Numbered from the stretch's first letter, positions 22,120 to 32,983 are shown. The stretch: 64,000 nt of DNA from Companilactobacillus musae (GCF_003967595.1 NZ_BIFW01000002.1:124001-188000), one strand, 5' to 3'. The notes: a model not told the origin generated them from the sequence alone. Numbers and translations are program-made.

Positions 22120-22665
22120 TTATTTTGTATTATATACCTCTGGTTTTAGAACACCAACATAAGGTAAATTACGATAGTGCTCGTTATAATCCATACCATA
22201 GCCGACCACAAATTCATCTGGAATTTGAACGCCAACATAATCAACATCAACGTGTTTAATTCGGCGAGCTGGCTTATCTAAAAATGAAACGATCTTGATT
22301 GATTTGGCATGACGAGCATCGAACAATTCAGTCAAGCGGTCCAACGTGTATCCAGTATCAATAATATCTTCCACAATAATCACGTTACGATCACGAATTG
22401 AGGTATCCAAATCTTTAATGATTCTGACATCTCCAGTTGTCACCGTATTCTCGCCACCATAACTAGAAACATCCATGAAGTCATACTCCATTTCAATATC
22501 TACGTTTTTGACTAGATCCATCATAAACATAGCAGCTCCACGTAGAATACATACAAACAATGGATTCTTTCCGCGATACTCTTCTGTCAATTCTTTGCCA
22601 AGTCTTTTGTTAGCTTGTTCGATCTCTTCTTTGGAAACCAATACCTTTTCGATATCTGAATTCAT
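22120..22665 (-). CDS. hpt: Hypoxanthine-guanine phosphoribosyltransferase
   Basis: Purine salvage enzyme making IMP and GMP from hypoxanthine or guanine plus PRPP. It has 181 residues, normal length. The PRPP loop reads VIIVEDIIDTGYTL. The flexible loop and the CFLRGAA-like N-terminal stretch VCILRGAAMFMMDL are present. The ATG overlaps the tilS stop codon in an ATGA junction, indicating translational coupling. tilS-hpt-ftsH is a conserved Bacilli order. Confidence 0.96.
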   Translation of the reverse strand: MNSDIEKVLVSKEEIEQANKRLGKELTEEYRGKNPLFVCILRGAAMFMMDLVKNVDIEMEYDFMDVSSYGGENTVTTGDVRIIKDLDTSIRDRNVIIVEDIIDTGYTLDRLTELFDARHAKSIKIVSFLDKPARRIKHVDVDYVGVQIPDEFVVGYGMDYNEHYRNLPYVGVLKPEVYNTK

Positions 22666-23993
22666 CCTTTTACCTCATCCAAGTTAATTTTGTAATGCAG
22701 ATTACCTTTTTTTAAATAATCGCCCATATTATAGATTTTTTCAACCCAAACAATCTGATTATCAAATAATAAAACTAAATAATCATTTCGTTCATATTCA
22801 GGTATCTTTTCATTTATAAATCGCTTGCTAAGCTTTTGATGTAAACCATTCGATAAAAGTAGTTTATCACCGTCACGACGAGTTCTCAAAGTAATTTGTT
22901 GCGGCTTTTTATCAACTGATAAAGTGTAATTATCGGTTGTTTCTAAAACTTCTATTGTTTTATTATCAAAGCGCAACGATTGTCCAATCACTAGATCAAC
23001 CGTAGCTAAATTTTTCTTCACAGTTTTTTTTATCACAAATTGATTATAAGTTCTGATAAATTGCCAAGAGTTTTCTAAATCAATCGAGGCATTAGATTCT
23101 GAGCCCGTCAATATTTCAATAATTTGATTAATCTGACGATTACTAATGGTTAGATCCAAATGTCGTTTAGTAAAGAAATTCCCCCAAAATAATGTTTGCT
23201 GCTCAAAATTCAACTTTAAAATTGGTTCGATCAAACCACTTATTTGTTGGGAGTTTTCTTGCAATGACATTGATTGTTCAATTTGTTGAAATTGTTTTTT
23301 AGCCAAATCTATCAATGCGGTCAATTGTTGATCAAAAAAGCGAAAGTGACTTAGCATTTGACCGTTTTCTTTTTGTAGTTCTGGGAAGATATTATTACGT
23401 AATCTATTACGTAGAGTAATATTAGCAAAATTAGTTTCATCTTGAACATGTTTTATATCATGGATATCAGAATATTCTGACAACTTTGCTTTTGAAAAAT
23501 CCAACAAAGGACGCACTATCTGTCCTTGTCCAAATTGACGCTGTTCTTTAAGACTAACTACCTCGTAGGCATTACCTGAACGTATCATCTTCATCAAAAT
23601 ATTCTCCGCCAAATCATTGCCGTGATGTGCTGTCAATAAAGTATCAAATTGATTAGACTGCATAACTTCTTTAAAGAACCCATATCGGAATTTTCTAGCA
23701 GCTGCCTCCATGCCGATATCATTTTGAGGTTTATCTTGCCATTTCGTTGTAAAGAACTGATAGTTATTTTTTTTACAATAATCTTGAACAAATTTTACTT
23801 CAGAGGCACTTTCTGGACGCAAATTATGATCAACATTCACCACTCCAAATGAATCATTCGGTAACAATTGCGCTACAACATTCAATAGCACCATCGAATC
23901 AACTCCACCTGAAACTGCTATTAATACACGTTGAGCTTGATACCTTTTTAAAACTTGCCTGACTGTTCCTAAGATTTTATTATCTAGTTCCAT
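22662..23993 (-). CDS. tilS: tRNA(Ile)-lysidine synthase
   Basis: Converts C34 of the CAU-anticodon tRNA-Ile to lysidine so that it reads AUA. This is essential in bacteria. It has 443 residues. The N-type ATP pyrophosphatase P-loop reads VSGGVDSMVLL (about 24-34). Core motifs are NVDHNLRPES and TAHHGNDLAEN. The C-terminal TilS domains include TLRTRRDGDKL. The start ATG has AAGGGAG upstream. It overlaps hpt by 4 bp. A terminator lies between it and yabR upstream. Confidence 0.95.
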   Translation of the reverse strand: MELDNKILGTVRQVLKRYQAQRVLIAVSGGVDSMVLLNVVAQLLPNDSFGVVNVDHNLRPESASEVKFVQDYCKKNNYQFFTTKWQDKPQNDIGMEAAARKFRYGFFKEVMQSNQFDTLLTAHHGNDLAENILMKMIRSGNAYEVVSLKEQRQFGQGQIVRPLLDFSKAKLSEYSDIHDIKHVQDETNFANITLRNRLRNNIFPELQKENGQMLSHFRFFDQQLTALIDLAKKQFQQIEQSMSLQENSQQISGLIEPILKLNFEQQTLFWGNFFTKRHLDLTISNRQINQIIEILTGSESNASIDLENSWQFIRTYNQFVIKKTVKKNLATVDLVIGQSLRFDNKTIEVLETTDNYTLSVDKKPQQITLRTRRDGDKLLLSNGLHQKLSKRFINEKIPEYERNDYLVLLFDNQIVWVEKIYNMGDYLKKGNLHYKINLDEVKG

Positions 23994-24016
23994 TTAAAAC
24001 TCCCTTCTCAAAAATC

Positions 24017-24046
24017 AAAAAAAGGCTGAGACATTGTCCCAACCTA
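24017..24046 (-). terminator. Terminator between yabR and tilS
   Basis: GGTTGGGACA pairs with TGTCTCAGCC (two G-T pairs) around ATG and is followed by seven T residues on the minus strand. This implies that tilS-hpt is partly separated from the upstream div/yab genes. Confidence 0.8.
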
Positions 24047-24055
24047 GATAAACTA

Positions 24056-24472
24056 TTAGCTACGACGTCCGCCGCGGCCACCACGCTTACCTTCAGTATT
24101 TTTCTTGATAACACTAAGTCTTTCTTCACTTTCTTTCATGAATCCTGACATCATATCATCAAAACTTTCTTTTTTGTGTGGTCTTGGTTTTCTATCATTA
24201 GAATCGTGTGAACGATGTGAATGATATTTTGGCTTAGGCTTGTCTGAAGCTTGTTTAATTGAAAGTGCAATTTTATGATCTTTATCATTAAGAACTAAAA
24301 CCTTAACAGTATCGCCAATGCTTAGCACATCATGAATATCTTTGACATAACCATCAGCAATTTCACTGATGTGCACCATTCCGCTTTGTCCTTCTCCGAG
24401 ATCTACGAACGCCCCAAAATTTGTAATTCCGGTAACCTTACCTTCTGTTTTAGCTCCTACTTCAACTGTCAT
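24056..24472 (-). CDS. S1 RNA-binding domain protein, YabR-like
   Basis: Small cytoplasmic RNA-binding protein of unknown exact role, 138 residues. Residues 1-75 form one S1 OB fold with GKVTGITNFGAFVDL and GMVHISEIADGYV. The C-terminal half is basic, ending GKRGGRGGRRS, and is probably disordered. It follows divIC by 23 nt. The place between divIC and tilS matches yabR of Bacillus and its relatives. Confidence 0.88.
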   Translation of the reverse strand: MTVEVGAKTEGKVTGITNFGAFVDLGEGQSGMVHISEIADGYVKDIHDVLSIGDTVKVLVLNDKDHKIALSIKQASDKPKPKYHSHRSHDSNDRKPRPHKKESFDDMMSGFMKESEERLSVIKKNTEGKRGGRGGRRS

Positions 24473-24495
24473 CTAATTAAAAAATATTCCTTTCC

Positions 24496-24888
24496 CTATT
24501 TTTGAATCGTAGTGGTCTTTACATCATCAGGCAAATTATAAATTTGTTCACCAGGTTTGCTGTACATATATTTCTCGCGGATATATTTTTCCAAATAATT
24601 CGTGTCATGAAGTTGGTTAACTTCAAGTTTCAAATCACGTTGCGTCGATTTTTGCTTATCCAACTTCTGCTTGCTAACTTCTATTTGTTCCATTGTATTG
24701 GCATATGTTCGATGTGCATTAAAAATTTGAACGCCAAATACAACCAAGATAATCGCAAAAATAATTCCAATCATGGCCATACGTCTGCGATGAACGACCT
24801 TTTTGTGGTTATTGTGATTGGGATTAGGAGTTTGAGATTTTTTTGGTTGTAAGACAGAAACGTTAGAATTTAGTTTACGTACTTCCAT
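24496..24888 (-). CDS. divIC: Septum formation initiator, DivIC/FtsB family
   Basis: Bitopic cell-division protein that forms a complex with FtsL and DivIB at the septum. It has 130 residues. A basic cytoplasmic N-terminus (about 1-35) precedes one membrane segment (about 37-57, IIFAIILVVFGVQIF). A coiled coil follows (about 65-100), then the extracytoplasmic YIREKYMYSKPGE motif typical of the family. A GGGGAG-type site precedes the ATG. It sits between rqcP and yabR, as in Bacillus. Confidence 0.9.
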   Translation of the reverse strand: MEVRKLNSNVSVLQPKKSQTPNPNHNNHKKVVHRRRMAMIGIIFAIILVVFGVQIFNAHRTYANTMEQIEVSKQKLDKQKSTQRDLKLEVNQLHDTNYLEKYIREKYMYSKPGEQIYNLPDDVKTTTIQK

Positions 24889-24985
24889 ACCACTACTCCC
24901 CTAGAAATGATTATCTTGAGTATAACAAGTTTAAGCAATTATTTGAATAAAAAAATTGTTAATTTTAATCTATTTCTAATTTTAA

Positions 24986-25225
24986 TTAAACTTCTTCGTA
25001 CATATCCATTGATTCATTTTTCTTAGTTGTTTCTTTAACATTAAGAATTCTAAGTTTCATAGTTTTCTCACCGAAGTGTAATTCTATTACGTCACCAACA
25101 GTCACGTCACTAGACGATTTGGCAACACGATCATTGATCAAAGCACGACCGTTATCAGCAAATTCTTTGGCAACGGTTCTTCTTTTGATAATTCTACTTA
25201 CTTTTAAAAACTTATCTAATCTCAT
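24986..25225 (-). CDS. rqcP: S4-domain protein RqcP (YabO)
   Basis: Small S4-type RNA-binding protein of 79 residues. The S4 fold covers MRLDKFLKVSRIIKRRTVAKE. In Bacillus subtilis the orthologue is a ribosome-quality-control factor that helps RqcH add alanine tails to stalled nascent chains on the 50S subunit. The GAGG ribosome site lies inside the end of the upstream flippase gene. RqcH itself is not in this window. Confidence 0.88.
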   Translation of the reverse strand: MRLDKFLKVSRIIKRRTVAKEFADNGRALINDRVAKSSSDVTVGDVIELHFGEKTMKLRILNVKETTKKNESMDMYEEV

Positions 25226-25227
25226 AA

Positions 25228-26784
25228 TTAATCCTCAATTTTCATAAACTTTGTAATATATTTTCCCATGGGTAAAATTTCCCACTCTTCTTTAGTTAAC
25301 ATATGCCAATGTCTTGAAAGCTTCAAATAGATGAATGCTCCTATCGGAATAGCGATTATATTGATCAAAATTGTATTGGCCCGCGTCATCCCATAATAGC
25401 TTGCCAAAAACTTAACAACTATTTTAACAGCAATGGCCATTATCAAACCTGCCTTGATTAAATTGGAAGTAAACTTTTTATCCAAGGCTAAGAACTTCCT
25501 ATCAAAGTTATAAATAATCAAAATTCCAAACAAGATAATACATTCACTCAAAACTGTTGCCATTGCACTGCCCGCAATACCAAACTTAGGTACCAAAATG
25601 ATATTCAAGGCCGCTTTAGCGACTAACGACATTCCGAAGAGAATCAGCTTATGCCAATTTTTTTCATCATCACCACTAGTAACAGCAATCAATAAATTAA
25701 TAAATGAAACAATCAAGATTGACAACATATAAATACTTAAGGTTCTTGAACCACTAGCGTCCGTAAAAAGCATCGTATTTACTTGTGGCATTAAGGCAAT
25801 TAAGCCAGCCGTCTCAGCTACCGACAACCATAAGCAAACCCGCACCATTTTTTGAATGGTGTTTTTATTTTGTCTTAAACGATTCTTTTCTTTTAGTTGT
25901 GGCATAATCGTTGAAACAAAAGACAATGATAAAACAATTCCCAATTGCAATAACGGTTGTCCACGATCAAAGACGCCTTTTTGGATTTCCGCCTGACTTA
26001 AAGATATCCCCGAATGAACTAATAATCGTACCGTAGAAAAGGAATCAATGAACTGATAAAAAATCGTAATTCCTGTAAATACAACGATCAAAACAACTTC
26101 CAGAGCCAATCCATGTTCCAATTTAATCTTAGAATCTTCTGATGTTACCGTCTTGGGTTGCTTCAAAAAGGTCCAGATCAGGATACCAACCGCTAAAATG
26201 CCACCAATGAAGGCTCCTGAATTAGCCAACGTTCCCATTTGATAAACATTCAAAATTCCATGTCCAAACAAAAGTGCACTGCCAATAATGATGACAATAC
26301 GGAAGAATTGCTCTGAAACTTGTGAAATAGCGCTCGGCGTCATAATCAAATCACTTTGGAAGTATCCTCGTAAACTGGCTTCAAATGGAACTAATAAAAA
26401 TGTTAATGCAACAACTCTAACTTCCACGTACAACGCTGGATCACCCATCAAGAATGCTAAATACTTAGCTGAAAGCCACAGCATCCCTGTGATAATTACA
26501 CATGCAACCATTAGAATAACAAAAGTTTTCTTTAATAAGTTATGCTTAGCTGCTAACGATTCTTGTTGTGCAAAAGTCTTAGATATTACTACCGGTAATC
26601 CTGAAAGTGCTAATACAGAAAAAATCCCATAAATTGGATAAACCTGCTGATAAATAAAATAACCACGATCCCCAACAATATTCTGCAATGGAATCCGATA
26701 AATAGCACTCAGTAGTTCTGAGAACAGTGAGGCAATCGTCAGAATCCAGGTCCCCTTAATAGCCCTAGACACTTCTTTTTGCAT
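25228..26784 (-). CDS. Polysaccharide-biosynthesis flippase, YabM/SpoVB family
   Basis: Integral membrane protein of the MOP superfamily, 518 residues with about 14 hydrophobic segments. The N-terminal pattern (KGTWILTIASLFSELLSAIYRIPLQNIVGDRG) is typical of the SpoVB/YabM/MurJ-like group. These are lipid-linked sugar flippases; the substrate here is unknown and could be a lipid II-like or exopolysaccharide carrier. It begins 1 nt after the mfd stop codon and abuts rqcP, so it is in the same operon. Confidence 0.85.
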   Translation of the reverse strand: MQKEVSRAIKGTWILTIASLFSELLSAIYRIPLQNIVGDRGYFIYQQVYPIYGIFSVLALSGLPVVISKTFAQQESLAAKHNLLKKTFVILMVACVIITGMLWLSAKYLAFLMGDPALYVEVRVVALTFLLVPFEASLRGYFQSDLIMTPSAISQVSEQFFRIVIIIGSALLFGHGILNVYQMGTLANSGAFIGGILAVGILIWTFLKQPKTVTSEDSKIKLEHGLALEVVLIVVFTGITIFYQFIDSFSTVRLLVHSGISLSQAEIQKGVFDRGQPLLQLGIVLSLSFVSTIMPQLKEKNRLRQNKNTIQKMVRVCLWLSVAETAGLIALMPQVNTMLFTDASGSRTLSIYMLSILIVSFINLLIAVTSGDDEKNWHKLILFGMSLVAKAALNIILVPKFGIAGSAMATVLSECIILFGILIIYNFDRKFLALDKKFTSNLIKAGLIMAIAVKIVVKFLASYYGMTRANTILINIIAIPIGAFIYLKLSRHWHMLTKEEWEILPMGKYITKFMKIED

Positions 26785-26785
26785 A

Positions 26786-29700
26786 TTAGTTTTTAATTTT
26801 TTCTTTCTTTAAATTGTCAAAGCCCTTTGCCATCTTCTCAGCAAAAGTTTCGAGTTGTCCGAACCACTCATCCTTTTTGACACTACCTGAATCTAAAGTA
26901 ATCGTAAATTCACCATTTCGATCGTTAACTTTAGCTTTCATTGTTGTATTGCCTAAGAACTTAAAGACCAAATCGCCAGTTAAATAGTCATTAGCTTTTT
27001 TAGAGAACTTGATAGCAATCATACCATTACGCATAACGACACTTTTGACTAACGATTCATCAAATGAATTCTTTAATAAACTAATATCTAACAAATTAGC
27101 GACTTCTACTGGATACTTACCAAAACGATCCAACAATTCTGATCTAACCTCTTGATAATTCTCCAATGAATCAATTTGTCTAATCCGTTTATATAATTCT
27201 ACTTTTTGACGTTGATCAGTAATGTAATCTGCTGGCAAATATGCTTCCAAAGCCAAATTAACTTCAGCATTGGTTTTTTCAGCCTTTGTATGACCACGTT
27301 TTTTAGCAACGGCATCATTCAACATTTGTGTATAAAGATCAAATCCAACTGAATCAATAAAACCATGTTGCTGTTTACCTAAAAGATTTCCAGCACCACG
27401 AATGGATAAATCTCGCATAGCAATTTTGAAACCAGAACCTAATTCCGTAAAGTTCTTAATTGCTTCAAGACGTTGTTCACCAACTTCAGTCAAAACTTTA
27501 TTAGGTCGATACATTAAGTAAGCATAGGCCACTCGATTTGATCGACCAACTCGTCCTCTAATTTGATAAAGTTGTGATAAGCCATAACGATCGGCGTTTT
27601 CAACAATCAAAGTATTGGTGTTCGGCATGTCCACACCGGTTTCAATAATGGTAGTTGTTACCAAAACATCATATTCACCCGCCAAATAATCGGCAATAAC
27701 ACCTTCCATTTGTGTTTCATTCATCCGACCATGAGCCGTAGCAATTCTTGCATTAGGAACCAGAGCCTGTAACTGATTAGCCACTTGGTCCATATCTTCT
27801 ACTCGATTATGTAGATAAAAGACTTGTCCACCACGGGCCATTTCTCGCTTGATAGCTCCAGCAATCACTTCATAGTTTTGTTCCATAACATAAGTTTGAA
27901 CTGGATAACGATTACTTGGTGCTGTTTCAATCAATGAAAGATCACGAACTCCTAACATTGACATATTCAAAGTTCTTGGAATTGGAGTAGCAGTTAACGT
28001 CAAAACATCGACATTAGCTTTTAATTGCTTAATTTTTTCCTTGTGTTTAACACCAAAACGTTGTTCCTCATCAATGATCAATAATCCAATATCATGGAAT
28101 TTGACATCTTTGGAAAGTAGACGATGTGTTCCTACAATAATATCTAGCGAACCATCAGCTAATTGTTCAATCGTTTCCTTACTTTGCTTACGAGTTTGAA
28201 AACGTGACAAAACTCCAATGTTAACTGGAAAACCATCAAAACGATCTTTCATTGTTTCGTAATGTTGTTGCACCAATAAAGTAGTAGGAGCCAAAAAGAC
28301 AACTTGTTTGCCTGCCTCAACTGCCTTAAAAGCAGCCCTTAAAGCCACTTCCGTCTTACCAAAACCAACGTCACCCACCAAAAGGCGATCCATTGGATGT
28401 GGTTTTTCCATATCACGTTTAATTTCATCAATTGACCGTAATTGATCCGGAGTTTCTGGATATGGAAAGGCATTGTCAAAGTCTGTCTGCATTGAATCAT
28501 CTTTGGGAAAGGCAAAACCCTTCTCAGCTTCACGTTTAGCATAAAGATCAATCAAATCGTCAGCAATATCCTCAATATTAGATTGAACTTTACGTTTTGT
28601 TTTTTGCCATTCGTTACCACCAAGCTTATTGATCTTCGGTGATTTTCCTTCAGCTGAAACATACTTTTGAACCATATCCAGCTGTGTTACAGGAATGAAC
28701 AATCGACCATCATCACGATATTCAATTGTTATATAGTCCTGATGCTTACCATCAACTTCCATCGTCTGCATACCAATAAACTTACCGATACCATGATTGA
28801 CATGAACTACATAATCCCCAGGCTTCAATTCGTTATAACTCTTCAAACGTTCTGCATTAGCTAAAGTTTGATGACGACGTTTTTTAGGTTGACGATTGAA
28901 CAACTCTTTTTCAGTAATTACTGCAAATTTTTCTTCTGGCATTTCAAAACCAGCACTCAAATTGGCATTCATAATCTGTGTTTGATTCTCAATCACTTTA
29001 TCGCTTGTGGTCAAGATTGCCTTGATACCGAAATCCACCAGAGTATTGTTGATGGCATTGATTCGCTTTTCATTACTAATTGTCAAAATAACCGTGTATT
29101 CTTGCTTTTGCCAACGTTCGATTTCTGACTTCAAAAGTGGCATCTGACTAAAGAATTGTTGCATTGAACGAACCGAAACATTTTGCAACTGATTCAAACG
29201 AATATGTCCCATACCTTGTTGGAATGTTGAAAGATAAATCTGTCCATGCTGATCATCTTTGATATTTTCAATAAAGTCCTGACGAATCTTCTGTTCTGGC
29301 AAGGCTTTACCAAATTCCAACTGACTAGCAAGCCACGACTGATTCTCAGCCTTATTATCATTAGATTGTTCAATCAAACGATTATATTCATTGAAAACTA
29401 CCAGATCATCTTTTTCTAAATAATCTAAAAGATTACTAGGATGTTCAAAAATATAGTCGGCAATTCTCCCAATATTTTCAGGACGCATCCCTTCCGATAA
29501 TTGTTCAACCGTCTGACCAAAAGAAATTTCCAAATTATCTTTGGTTTCTTTATCAGCCGAATCTAATTGATTTTGATAACTCTTTTGTAATTTCTTTAAA
29601 CCATTAGCAACTTGTTCATCAGTAACGATTCGATCATTGGCTGGCAAGATATCAATATCGTCAAGTTCTTCCATACTACGTTGCGTTTCGGTATCAAAAA

Positions 29701-30307
29701 ACTTAATCTTTTCAACTTGATTGCCAAAGAAATCAATTCTAACCGGATTATCAACAGTCAGTGGATAAATATCGACAATATCCCCACGGATTGCAAAATC
29801 CCCGGGTTTAGCTACTAATTTCTCTTTGATGTATCCCATTTGGACAAATTCTTGATTCAATTTTTCCAAATCATATTCTTCATTAACTTTAATCTTTAAT
29901 TGAGCTGCCTTAAAAATATCTTTAGCTGACAATTCATATTCCAAACCAGCTACTGAAGTAACCAAAATTCCCGGCTCATCATTTGCCAAAAAGCTCAATG
30001 AATCTAAACGCTGACTTAATTCATCTGGTGAACTAGTCGCTAATTCCGTTGAGATAGACTCTTCAACTGGAAAGATATGGACTGCATCGCTATCCAAGAG
30101 ATTCAAATCATCATACAACTTATTTGCATGAAAATTAGTATTCTCCACCATCAGCATTTTTTTACCGGTTTGTTTTAATGTATCCAATGCAAAAAGGGAA
30201 ATCGTTGATCCCGTCAAACCAGTTAAAAGATTTTTGGTATCTGGTTTGACCTGATTAATAAATTCCCCAAGGTCGAGCTTATTCGTAATGAAATTTACTA
30301 AATTCAA
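26786..30307 (-). CDS. mfd: Transcription-repair coupling factor
   Basis: ATP-driven DNA translocase that removes stalled RNA polymerase and recruits UvrA. It has 1173 residues, normal size. The UvrB-like region (about 1-340) is followed by the RNA polymerase-interacting domain (LKPGDYVVHVNHGIGKFIG). The RecG-type helicase core has LLVGDVGFGKTEVALRAA, IIDEEQRFGV and TATPIPRTL. The C-terminal Mfd D7 domain follows. The start is TTG with AAGGGGG upstream. It follows pth by 21 nt, an order conserved across Bacilli. Confidence 0.97.
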   Translation of the reverse strand: MNLVNFITNKLDLGEFINQVKPDTKNLLTGLTGSTISLFALDTLKQTGKKMLMVENTNFHANKLYDDLNLLDSDAVHIFPVEESISTELATSSPDELSQRLDSLSFLANDEPGILVTSVAGLEYELSAKDIFKAAQLKIKVNEEYDLEKLNQEFVQMGYIKEKLVAKPGDFAIRGDIVDIYPLTVDNPVRIDFFGNQVEKIKFFDTETQRSMEELDDIDILPANDRIVTDEQVANGLKKLQKSYQNQLDSADKETKDNLEISFGQTVEQLSEGMRPENIGRIADYIFEHPSNLLDYLEKDDLVVFNEYNRLIEQSNDNKAENQSWLASQLEFGKALPEQKIRQDFIENIKDDQHGQIYLSTFQQGMGHIRLNQLQNVSVRSMQQFFSQMPLLKSEIERWQKQEYTVILTISNEKRINAINNTLVDFGIKAILTTSDKVIENQTQIMNANLSAGFEMPEEKFAVITEKELFNRQPKKRRHQTLANAERLKSYNELKPGDYVVHVNHGIGKFIGMQTMEVDGKHQDYITIEYRDDGRLFIPVTQLDMVQKYVSAEGKSPKINKLGGNEWQKTKRKVQSNIEDIADDLIDLYAKREAEKGFAFPKDDSMQTDFDNAFPYPETPDQLRSIDEIKRDMEKPHPMDRLLVGDVGFGKTEVALRAAFKAVEAGKQVVFLAPTTLLVQQHYETMKDRFDGFPVNIGVLSRFQTRKQSKETIEQLADGSLDIIVGTHRLLSKDVKFHDIGLLIIDEEQRFGVKHKEKIKQLKANVDVLTLTATPIPRTLNMSMLGVRDLSLIETAPSNRYPVQTYVMEQNYEVIAGAIKREMARGGQVFYLHNRVEDMDQVANQLQALVPNARIATAHGRMNETQMEGVIADYLAGEYDVLVTTTIIETGVDMPNTNTLIVENADRYGLSQLYQIRGRVGRSNRVAYAYLMYRPNKVLTEVGEQRLEAIKNFTELGSGFKIAMRDLSIRGAGNLLGKQQHGFIDSVGFDLYTQMLNDAVAKKRGHTKAEKTNAEVNLALEAYLPADYITDQRQKVELYKRIRQIDSLENYQEVRSELLDRFGKYPVEVANLLDISLLKNSFDESLVKSVVMRNGMIAIKFSKKANDYLTGDLVFKFLGNTTMKAKVNDRNGEFTITLDSGSVKKDEWFGQLETFAEKMAKGFDNLKKEKIKN

Positions 30308-30328
30308 TTTTTGCCCCCTTGCTTATTA

Positions 30329-30886
30329 TTAATTGTATTTGTTCATTAATTGATCAGCTGTACTTCCAGCTACCCAGTCCTTCACCATATCAACAGCCTT
30401 GTCGATACCTGAAAGAGCTAGTGGCTCTTGATCTTTTGAAAAAGGTGTCAAAACCCAATTGACCACTGTTTGTTTAGCAGGATGTTGTATACCAATCTTA
30501 ATACGACTGAAATCTTTTGTACCCACAGCAGAGATTATACTCTTAATACCATTGTGACCACCAGCAGAACCCTTTGTTCTTAATCTTACTTTACCAATTT
30601 CCATGTCTAGATCATCCTGAATCACCATTAATTCTTCAGGTTTAATTTGATAATATCCCATCAAGAAGTTCACTGCTCTACCTGATTCATTCATAAATGT
30701 TAAAGGTTTAACTAAGAAAACTGTTTCGCCGTCAACTTTGAACTTGCAATATTCAGCTTCAAAATCTTTTTTCATTTGTGTTTGACCGTATTCATCCATC
30801 AATCGGTCAATAGTCATAAAGCCCATATTATGTTTTGTACGATCGTATTTTTTACCTGGATTTCCTAAGCCAACAATTAGTTTCAT
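30329..30886 (-). CDS. pth: Peptidyl-tRNA hydrolase
   Basis: Releases peptides from prematurely dropped peptidyl-tRNAs. It has 185 residues. It begins MKLIVGLGNPGKKYDRTKHN, with the catalytic His in TKHNMGF, PLTFMNESG, and the DDLDMEIGKVR and GSAGGHNGIKS motifs. TGAGGT precedes the ATG. It heads the long leftward block of translation and cell-wall genes and is divergent from ldh. Confidence 0.97.
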   Translation of the reverse strand: MKLIVGLGNPGKKYDRTKHNMGFMTIDRLMDEYGQTQMKKDFEAEYCKFKVDGETVFLVKPLTFMNESGRAVNFLMGYYQIKPEELMVIQDDLDMEIGKVRLRTKGSAGGHNGIKSIISAVGTKDFSRIKIGIQHPAKQTVVNWVLTPFSKDQEPLALSGIDKAVDMVKDWVAGSTADQLMNKYN

Positions 30887-30910
30887 ATTAATACCTCATT
30901 TCGAATTTAC

Positions 30911-30916
30911 ATTATA
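30911..30916 (-). promoter_or_regulatory. -10 box of the pth operon
   Basis: TATAAT on the minus strand about 25 nt before the pth ATG. The -35 is not obvious. Confidence 0.45.
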
Positions 30917-30958
30917 TCATGTTAATTTCACTAATTTTTCACTTTTTTCACAATCAAC

Positions 30959-30988
30959 TTGTTAATTACCCTTAATTATTTGTATAAT
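30959..30988 (+). promoter_or_regulatory. Promoter of ldh
   Basis: TTGTTA and a consensus TATAAT separated by 18 nt, about 42 nt before the ldh ATG. A GAAGGGATG ribosome site follows. The strong -10 suits a highly expressed glycolytic gene. Confidence 0.75.
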
Positions 30989-31021
30989 GAACCACGGAAC
31001 ATATTATTTTCGAAGGGATGA

Positions 31022-32014
<993 letters not shown>

Positions 32015-32034
32015 TCCAAAATATCATGCATAAA

Positions 32035-32077
32035 AAAAGTCTGAAACAAATGAATAATTTGTTTCAGCTTTTTTTTT
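32035..32077 (+). terminator. Terminator of ldh
   Basis: CTGAAACAAAT pairs with ATTTGTTTCAG around a short loop, followed by C and nine T residues. Confidence 0.9.
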
Positions 32078-32132
32078 ATTCCGAAGTACTGTATTATTAA
32101 TTCAATTATACTTTGATTGGATGTGAATATAT

Positions 32133-32795
32133 ATGTTAGTTAAATCACTTGTACTTAAAAAGGACAAGCTTACAACAGTTAAAGAAACTGTCACACTTGA
32201 GGAAGCTTTGAAAGTTCTTGAAGATTCAGGTTATCGTTGTGTGCCAATTTTGGACGAAAGCGGACAGATATTTAGGGGTAACATCTATAAGATGCATATC
32301 TACCGTCACAAGTCACGTGGTGGCGACATGAGCCTTCCTGTTACAACTTTGATGAAGAATGCTACTAAAACAATTAGCGTTGACTCACCTTTCTTCAAGG
32401 TCTTCTTCAACATTAAAGATTTGCCATACATCGCCGTTCTTGACGAAAACAATCTTTTCTACGGTATCTTAACTCACTCAAGACTTTTGAGTATGTTGTC
32501 AGATGCATGGAACCTAGACATTAGTAGTTATGTTCTAACTGTTAGTTCTTCAGGTGACCGTGGTGATCTAGAAAAAATGTCAAAGATTTTTGCTAAATAC
32601 GTTTCTGTTGCTGCTTGTATGACTTTGGATGCTAAGTCTAACGAAGTAGTTCGCAGAACTTTGTTCACATTGCCATCAGGAACCGATATTGATACCTTAA
32701 AAGAGATCATTAAACGATTAGAAAAGAAAAGTTTCATTGTTTCTGAAATTGATGACCTTAAATCTGGTAAAATTCTAGATAAGAACACATTGTAA
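32133..32795 (+). CDS. CBS-domain protein, CbpA-like
   Basis: 220-residue soluble protein. The first 140 residues form a CBS pair (VTLEEALKVLEDSGYRCVPILDESG and, later, LPYIAVLDENNLFYGILTHSRLL). The last 70 look like an ACT-type regulatory fold. This layout matches the cyclic di-AMP-binding CbpA family of Listeria and lactobacilli. Ligand binding here is inferred. It lies behind ldh but after a terminator, with its own weak ribosome site (GGATGTG). Confidence 0.7.
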   Translation: MLVKSLVLKKDKLTTVKETVTLEEALKVLEDSGYRCVPILDESGQIFRGNIYKMHIYRHKSRGGDMSLPVTTLMKNATKTISVDSPFFKVFFNIKDLPYIAVLDENNLFYGILTHSRLLSMLSDAWNLDISSYVLTVSSSGDRGDLEKMSKIFAKYVSVAACMTLDAKSNEVVRRTLFTLPSGTDIDTLKEIIKRLEKKSFIVSEIDDLKSGKILDKNTL

Positions 32796-32934
32796 GATTA
32801 ACACCGAAAATTATTTGACCTTAAGGACATTTACGCAGCAAATATTTTTAAAGCAAATTATTCGGTCCCGTTTTATCTCCAATCGTTCTTAGTATTACAA
32901 GTTTCTAAATCAAAACCGTTTTTAAAACAAAACC

Positions 32935-32983
32935 AAAAATCCTTACTAACTGAGCTACGTCGGTTAGTAAGGATTTTTTTATT
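32935..32983. terminator. Bidirectional terminator with tRNA-like loop
   Basis: AAATCCTTACTAAC pairs with GTTAGTAAGGATTT and has T or A runs on both sides, serving convergent genes. The loop reads TGAGCTACGTCG and, with its closing bases, resembles part of the tRNA-Thr gene of this window. Confidence 0.8.
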
